Shown here: one piece after another, positions 33,687 through 34,848 of the stretch
How positions within the stretch are numbered: position 1 is the first letter of the stretch
Layout of the letters: every line of letters starts with the position of its first letter
DNA from: Fragilaria crotonensis
Lineage: Eukaryota > Bacillariophyta > Fragilariophyceae > Fragilariales > Fragilariaceae
Assembly (NCBI GenBank): GCA_022925895.1
Contig: JAKSYS010000656.1
Location: 1 to 34,848 of the forward strand
Length of the DNA: 34,848 bases
Direction of reading: 5' to 3'
Notes under the pieces: model-generated
The model's input: the letters and a program-made list of their open reading frames with translations, nothing else
The model's database searches: none
What the model was told of the DNA's origin: nothing
Position numbers and translations under genes: made by a program

Positions 33687-34074
33687 TTCTTCACAAGTTT
33701 CAAAAAACGAAAGGAAGCGAATTAAAACACAAATCGTCCACGAAGTGCGAAAGAGGGTGAAACAACCATTTAATCATCGGCCGCTCAACGGATCCCGCAA
33801 AATAGCATATTAAGGTCAAAGCTGCGCCAACTGACAGCAACCATCGCACGAAAGATTGCTTGTGATGGTGTGCATGAAGATAAAGCGTCGGTTGAGGCGA
33901 TTCCAACCGGACGTAGTATCGCAAAACAAAAGACTGAAAAGTTCTTTTCCAGTTCGTCGCCCGTTTGCTCCGTCTGATCAAACGGAAGCAACGATCATCT
34001 TGGAACGACACATCCGACAGATGGACGAACCTTCCAGCAGTCGCGCTGGGACATCGCTGCATCATGAGGCGTTA

Positions 34075-34117
34075 CGAGCGATATCAACCTACATCGCTCG
34101 TCCGCCATGATGGCGGA
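34075..34117 (-). repeat. Tandem perfect hairpins in the copia leader
   Basis: First: cgagcgat (34075-34082) pairs with atcgctcg (34093-34100) over a 10-base loop. Second: tccgccat-g-atggcgga (34101-34117). The two stems abut. Their place in the leader suggests an RNA packaging or dimerisation signal. Confidence 0.65.
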
Positions 34118-34327
34118 TGACAAGGCGTATCCCGCCACCAATACACACTGTAGACCACCGACATTAGGTTCCATCCAGTAGCTTGAGGGCTGGGGCCTGT
34201 ACTGCTGCTACCCATGTAACCGGCGCATTTGCTGACCGGACACACATTCGTCATCGATTGGATTCAGCCCAGCCAAGCTGCCATATATCGAAACAACGAT
34301 GATGCTGCCAAGGTTGCCCTGCAGCAA

Positions 34328-34341
34328 TGGGTCTGATAAAC
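34328..34341 (-). promoter_or_regulatory. Probable primer binding site of the copia element
   Basis: Directly after the 5' LTR the minus strand reads gtttatcagacccattgc. TATCAGA in this place matches the centre of the initiator-Met tRNA site common in copia elements (TGGTATCAGAGC), with mismatches at both ends. Confidence 0.45.
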
Positions 34342-34568
34342 TGTTAACTTCTACCCGTGCAGTACTATAATCTGTTCGAACCTTTCGCAAGGCGATCATG
34401 CCCCCGAAGGCATGTTGGCAGTGATATTAGTAGGATTACAAGAATATAAACGTATGATATCGAGCTTCTCTACTGTACACTGCTACCGTATGGACATGTC
34501 CACTACGGTCATGCATATGTGCATAAACAGTAGCCTGAAAACACGATAGCACGAGCCAAACTTAAACA
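34342..34568 (-). repeat. 5' LTR of the copia element
   Basis: About 227 bp with TG...CA ends, paired with 5825-6054. It should hold the element promoter on the minus strand. Small indels separate the two copies (for example around 34400-34430). Confidence 0.88.
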
Positions 34569-34572
34569 GTAT

Positions 34573-34848
34573 GTTATGCATTGACATAAATATGTACTTC
34601 TGGTCTCCTGTAGGACAAGTACTGGAGTACGGAGTAGTTGGTAGTGCACAGAATGGGAGCTGAGGCGACATTAACGTGACACGAAGACATAAGACCTGAC
34701 ATCCCGGACAGAGATCGATTCGCAGTGGTGTACACGAACCTCCTCTTCTTGATCTTTGCTCTACTGGTTCTCGAGTATGCTGGTAATGAGTACACTCCTC
34801 GATCGGTACTTGTGAGTCATAATTGAACTGTAAGTACTCCAGAGTACC
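34573..34848. other. Right flank
   Basis: No gene supported. Short GTAC-rich inverted motifs (gtactggagtac, gtactccagagtac) resemble those at about 2130-2275 in the left flank. Confidence 0.5.

Larger units (their letters stand above)
33687..34341 (-). other. Copia 5' leader
   Basis: Untranslated stretch of 655 bp between the 5' LTR and the gag start. A 121-codon frame (34065-33700) has no recognisable motif. It contains the double hairpin at 34075-34117 and the primer site next to the LTR. Confidence 0.6.
5825..34568 (-). mobile_element. Ty1/copia retrotransposon, CoDi-like, split by a nested insertion
   Basis: Read on the minus strand: 5' LTR 34568-34342, primer site, leader, gag-pol 33686-28198, polypurine tract 6065-6055 and 3' LTR 6054-5825. 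The domain order protease, integrase, RT, RNase H is that of copia elements, and a chromodomain-like segment precedes RT. Outside the two LTRs the same four bases, gtat, occur at 5821-5824 and 34569-34572. This fits a target duplication, although 5 bp is usual for copia. Without the 22.0-kb insertion the element would be about 6.7 kb, a normal size. The LTRs differ by roughly a dozen substitutions and small indels, so the copy is not fresh. Confidence 0.85.

Noticed and set aside
33700-34065. 121-codon minus-strand frame upstream of gag
   Set aside because: It lies in the retrotransposon leader, in no known gag or pol pattern, and overlaps no conserved motif; probably chance.
5825-34568. Reading the LTR pair as ends of one giant retroelement containing all genes
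   Set aside because: The internal inverted repeats at 6068 and 28076 and the restored copia tail after removal explain the spacing better.
1-34848. CRISPR arrays, rRNA or bacterial operon signals
   Set aside because: No regularly spaced repeats, no rRNA motifs and no Shine-Dalgarno-led gene rows; the content is eukaryotic transposons.

Overview
The window reads as nuclear DNA of a microbial eukaryote, most likely a diatom. The evidence is a Ty1/copia retrotransposon of the type I know from diatom genomes (CoDi-like), short GT..AG introns, and large transposase families I recognise as common in diatoms. No tool was available, so these are family assignments by eye. I see no convincing host gene. 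Almost all structured sequence belongs to mobile elements.

Layout. 1-5824 is flank: a decayed ~1.9-kb element with terminal inverted repeats (195-2054), gene-poor repeat-rich DNA, and a relic LTR. 5825-34568 is one copia element read on the minus strand. Its 5' LTR is at 34342-34568, gag-pol runs from 33686 down to 28198, and its 3' LTR is displaced to 5825-6054. The displacement is caused by a 22.0-kb DNA transposon (6068-28076) inserted between the RNase H end and the polypurine tract. That element is itself split by a second DNA transposon of about 12.5 kb (about 9240-21717).

The two DNA transposons are distant relatives with the same three-gene plan: a conserved accessory protein (here called GWS after a motif) at one end, a zinc-finger plus DDE-type transposase at the other, and a cargo gene converging on the transposase with only 36-77 bp between stop codons. 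The outer element has GWS (8100 to 6513, minus), a cargo gene (21748-24173, plus) with an HxD...H core like a 2-oxoglutarate/Fe(II) dioxygenase, and a transposase (27550 to 24251, minus). The inner element, in opposite orientation, has a transposase (9745-12588, plus), a very long cargo gene (17626 to 12625, minus) with GNAT acetyltransferase, Ulp1-like protease and papain-like segments, and GWS (20023-21280, plus). The shared backbone with swapped chromatin- or modification-type cargo is the most interesting system here.

Nearly every coding region is broken by single-base frameshifts, several at homopolymer runs, with few other disruptions. This could be transposon decay or uncorrected assembly indels; the sequence alone cannot decide. 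Coordinates given for genes span all fragments.
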